Assembly: GCF_014332695.1 (NCBI RefSeq)
Contig: NZ_MBUA01000023.1
Coordinates: 310,001 to 374,000, forward strand
Direction of reading: 5' to 3'
DNA length: 64,000 nt
Origin: Flavihumibacter stibioxidans
Lineage (GTDB): Bacteria > Bacteroidota > Bacteroidia > Chitinophagales > Chitinophagaceae
Shown here: piece after piece, positions 61,622 through 64,000 of the stretch
Position numbering within the stretch: position 1 is the stretch's first letter
Layout of the letters: each line of letters opens with the position of its first letter
Made by a program: the position numbers and the translations under genes
The notes under the pieces: generated by a model
The model's database searches: none
What the model was told of the DNA's origin: nothing
The model's input: only the letters and a program-made list of their open reading frames with translations

Positions 61622-62791
61622 TTAATTGTTTTTACTGAATATTAATGCCGCGTTACAGCCCCCGAAACCGGAACCTGTTTTCAGGAAGTGTTGCATACCC
61701 GGTTGTTGATAATGTTCCTTTGCAATGATAACAGGCATGCTTACCCCATGTTCTTCATAACCCCTGGATGCCAGTATCAGCCCCCGTTTCAATGCTTCGA
61801 CCGAAATGGCCGACTCTAACAATCCGGCCGCTCCCAGTGTGTGCCCAAAATAAGCTTTCAGGCTGAAAGCGGGCACATTTTGCAATGCCGCTTGTGTAAA
61901 AGCCTTTGATTCCATTTCGTCGTTATAGGGGGTAGCCGTACCATGGGCGGCAATAAACCCTATATCCCGGGGCTCAAGGCCTGCATTCTCCATCGCAGCC
62001 ATAATGGCCTGGGCCATTTCTTCTCCCGTGCGCGAAGGGCCGGAGATATGGTTGGCATCATTGCTGGTGGAACCCGCGGCCAGGTAAACCAATCCCGCAG
62101 TGCCTGCCGGACCTGGCCCGTCAACCTGCAGTTTTGCCAATACCATCGATGCAGCAGCTTCACCCAGGTTGATGCCTTTCCTGTTCAGGTCAAATGGCCT
62201 GCATGGTTCATCACTAAGCGCCTGGAAAGACCTGAACCCGGCTATGATGAAGGGTGAAATACAGTCGGCACCCGTTACCACCGCCTGGTCGTACAGGCCA
62301 CTATCCATCAGTCTTTTTGCTACCAGTAATGCCGTCATACCAGAAATACAGGCATTTGATACCACAATCGGTTCGGCATGATATCCGAAGTGACGGCCGA
62401 CCTTTGAGGCCGATGCCGACAGTGAACTGACAGCCTCCGGATCCGTTGTTGACGGCTCCAGCAAACCGATATTTCCCTTGGTGGATGCCACCAGCAATAG
62501 CGTGCGCGGATCAGCCAGGTCAACCGGTGCCTGTTTGAGTACTTCGGTTAAGGATCCCAGTAAGAGCAGTTCAAATGGGGACCAGTCTCCGGGAAAGCGC
62601 GTGTGCAGCTCTTTCCAGTCTTCAGCCGAAAACAGTGAAGCACAAACCCCCTGCCCATGGTATTCCTGGCGATGACTGAAACGGACGCCTGTTTCACCTA
62701 ACAACATGGCATCCACATGGGCAGCCGTTCCGCTGGCCATGGGCGACAAAACATGATTGGCCACCACATAGGTCTTCTGCTCCGCCTTCAT
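61622..62791 (-). CDS. Beta-ketoacyl-ACP synthase (initiation/elongation KS of the cluster)
   Basis: The start at 62791 shares a base with the stop of the thioesterase gene (TAATG); an upstream ATG 27 bases before is not needed. The 389-residue KS has Cys148 in VVSNACISGM and the His blocks IAAHGTATPYND and AYFGHTLGAAG. The catalytic set is complete. It is a second active KS beside the 57.1 kb one. Confidence 0.88.
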   Translation of the reverse strand: MKAEQKTYVVANHVLSPMASGTAAHVDAMLLGETGVRFSHRQEYHGQGVCASLFSAEDWKELHTRFPGDWSPFELLLLGSLTEVLKQAPVDLADPRTLLLVASTKGNIGLLEPSTTDPEAVSSLSASASKVGRHFGYHAEPIVVSNACISGMTALLVAKRLMDSGLYDQAVVTGADCISPFIIAGFRSFQALSDEPCRPFDLNRKGINLGEAAASMVLAKLQVDGPGPAGTAGLVYLAAGSTSNDANHISGPSRTGEEMAQAIMAAMENAGLEPRDIGFIAAHGTATPYNDEMESKAFTQAALQNVPAFSLKAYFGHTLGAAGLLESAISVEALKRGLILASRGYEEHGVSMPVIIAKEHYQQPGMQHFLKTGSGFGGCNAALIFSKNN

Positions 62792-63219
62792 TACCTTTTC
62801 AAATATTTTTGCTTCCACTCTTCAAAGAAAGGCGGATTGGTTAACTGCAGTAAATTGTTTTCGCGATCCAGGAAAACCTGGACCGTACTTCCCTTTGCAA
62901 CAATGTCCCTGGTTGCGGCATTGTACAGGGTATAATTGAATTCGAGCCTGGCCGCATCGCAGGCAGTGTACATGGTTTCAATGATCATCCGGTCGCCATA
63001 GCGGAGTGATTTCTTGTAATCACACTGGATCTTTACCACCGGAACGGTAAAACCCTGCTTATAAATATGCAGGTAGCTCAGGCCATACTCCTGGCCAAAA
63101 GCCTCGCGGCCATCTTCAAAATAACGAACATAATGCCCGTGCCAGACAATACCCAGCGGATCGGCTTCATTAAACCTGACCACCACCTCTGTTAAATGCG
63201 ATAATGAAACCTGCTTCAT
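62791..63219 (-). CDS. Acyl-CoA/ACP thioesterase, 4HBT hotdog
   Basis: The start at 63219 (MKQVSLSHL) is chosen over a much longer in-frame start, which overlaps the neighbouring gene and has no family character. The 142-residue protein has the 4HBT signature FNEADPLGIVWHGHYVRYFEDGRE with the catalytic Asp. It releases or transfers the polyene acyl chain. It is 19 bases from the preceding gene. Confidence 0.88.
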   Translation of the reverse strand: MKQVSLSHLTEVVVRFNEADPLGIVWHGHYVRYFEDGREAFGQEYGLSYLHIYKQGFTVPVVKIQCDYKKSLRYGDRMIIETMYTACDAARLEFNYTLYNAATRDIVAKGSTVQVFLDRENNLLQLTNPPFFEEWKQKYLKR

Positions 63220-63238
63220 CAGTTTATTTAAGGTTCTC

Positions 63239-63880
63239 TCAGGAGCCGAACTTCGAACGCCAGCCCTTGAGCTTATTTTTCTTAATGGTTTGCATAGCCT
63301 TATAGATAGTGCTTGCATAATAATTACGGAATCCAAATCCGCCGGCTTTTTCAACCATCCTCTCGGTATACAGTACTTTTTTGGAAGCCAGGTCGATAAA
63401 TGTAATGTACATCGCAGCAGATTCACCCGATTTATTCAGGGCTTCCATGATCACCACCAAACCAACACCGGTTTTATCCTTCAGCTCATAGCCGTTCACT
63501 ATGCCCTGGATATCGGATTCCTTCAGCCTGCTTTCATCGGCTGTGTTGGTGGAACTGATCTTGTTTTCATCAATCTTGTTATTGACAGCCTGTGTAACTG
63601 TGATGTCACTGCTGATATTGGACCGCTCCAGGTATTTCTGCCAATTGAATTTATCCGATTCGTTAACCACTACCTGGTTGATGCCCTGGAAATGACGGTT
63701 CTTTATATCATAGGCTGTTGCGGAAAAATCATTGATGACCCTGGCTTCCGAAAAATCAACACCCAGGTAAACCATCGGTACACTTGAGTTCAGGATATCA
63801 GCGGCTTTCTGTGCACTGACAATGATTACTGAGGACAACAGTAAAACAGAGAGGACAATTTGTTTGGTTAGTTGTTTCAT
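63239..63880 (-). CDS. Secreted protein of unknown function in the pigment cluster
   Basis: The start at 63880 (MKQLTKQIVLSVLLL) gives a signal peptide (to SAQ). The 213-residue protein has no recognised domain. Segments such as PMVYLGVDFSEARVIND and VGLVVIMEALNKSGESAAMYITFIDLASKKV suggest a beta/alpha envelope protein. It precedes the thioesterase and belongs to the same strand and run. Confidence 0.72.
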   Translation of the reverse strand: MKQLTKQIVLSVLLLSSVIIVSAQKAADILNSSVPMVYLGVDFSEARVINDFSATAYDIKNRHFQGINQVVVNESDKFNWQKYLERSNISSDITVTQAVNNKIDENKISSTNTADESRLKESDIQGIVNGYELKDKTGVGLVVIMEALNKSGESAAMYITFIDLASKKVLYTERMVEKAGGFGFRNYYASTIYKAMQTIKKNKLKGWRSKFGS

Positions 63881-63919
63881 GGTCAAAAGTTTAATTGGTA
63901 TAAAAGGAACAGTTAATTG

Positions 63920-64000
63920 TTATGCATCGGGGCGGCCTGTCGGCGGCTGAAGGAAAATTTTCATTTCGCAACTGGCCATCAGTTTGTCACCACTAAACAC
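63920..64000 (-). CDS. 3' end of a further cluster gene (truncated by the window)
   Basis: On the minus strand an open frame enters at the window edge, runs 26 codons and ends with TAA at 63920-63922 (last residues LQPPTGRPDA). It is in the same orientation as the pigment cluster, 39 bases before the start of the next gene. The part visible is too short to name; a hotdog dehydratase-like end is one possibility. Confidence 0.6.
   Translation of the reverse strand: MFSGDKLMASCEMKIFLQPPTGRPDA

Overview
The window is a bacterial chromosome segment from a member of the Bacteroidota, most probably family Chitinophagaceae (Chitinophaga/Niastella-like). The support is a flexirubin/aryl-polyene type pigment cluster, a RhaI-type rhamnose pathway with a fused aldolase-dehydrogenase, many secreted or lipoprotein beta-barrel and TonB-type proteins, GH3-family and HSDL2-like enzymes, and promoters of the TAnnTTTG kind with weak Shine-Dalgarno signals. 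No rRNA, tRNA, insertion sequence, phage or CRISPR array was recognised. Coding density is high; the only gene-free gap above 300 bases is 43269-43871.

Region 1 (1-19.6 kb) is a rhamnose/rhamnoside utilisation locus. On the minus strand it runs from a secreted GH78 alpha-L-rhamnosidase through a two-domain esterase, a large ThuA/sugar-dehydrogenase/PKD/cytochrome c lipoprotein, a TonB receptor and a secreted TIM-barrel isomerase. It then continues with the rhamnose symporter RhaT, the bifunctional aldolase-dehydrogenase RhaD, mutarotase RhaM, isomerase RhaI and kinase RhaB. A divergent GntR-family regulator at 18.6 kb is the likely controller, and a DUF1080 lipoprotein lies on the plus strand. 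The logic is to strip rhamnose (and acetyl groups) outside the cell, import it, and convert it to DHAP and lactaldehyde/lactate.

Region 2 (19.6-50.8 kb) is mostly core metabolism: cysS, an EEP phosphatase, two rhomboids (one apparently lacking its catalytic Ser), rlmD, a thioredoxin-like protein, a SurA-like isomerase, metF, lptB, GH3, fabG, a serine hydrolase/deacetylase fusion, FAH and flavin reductase genes, a glycosyltransferase/metallophosphatase pair, lysS, an HSDL2-like SDR, an aldehyde dehydrogenase, an aldo/keto reductase, the lptC-OMP-coaX-LON operon and meaB.

Region 3 (50.8-64 kb) starts with a secreted zinc metalloprotease and a small CxxC membrane protein. From 53.66 kb to the window end there is a tightly overlapping minus-strand flexirubin/aryl-polyene-like cluster: hotdog dehydratase, lipoprotein, LolA-like protein, polysaccharide deacetylase, chain-length-factor KS, KS, ACP, a short KS-like protein, an FAD halogenase-like oxidoreductase, a methyltransferase, another KS, a thioesterase and a secreted protein. 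The cluster continues beyond the window.

The most unusual signal is a set of seven near-perfect palindromic elements in three sequence families. Families A and B share a GTCTGAC core; family C is built on ACCCGTCGGGT. Most lie against gene ends, sometimes with stop codons inside the palindrome. Two lie in frame inside proteins (rhaD and a serine hydrolase/deacetylase) at inter-domain positions. They behave like small mobile palindromic repeats that are tolerated at gene ends and in protein linkers.
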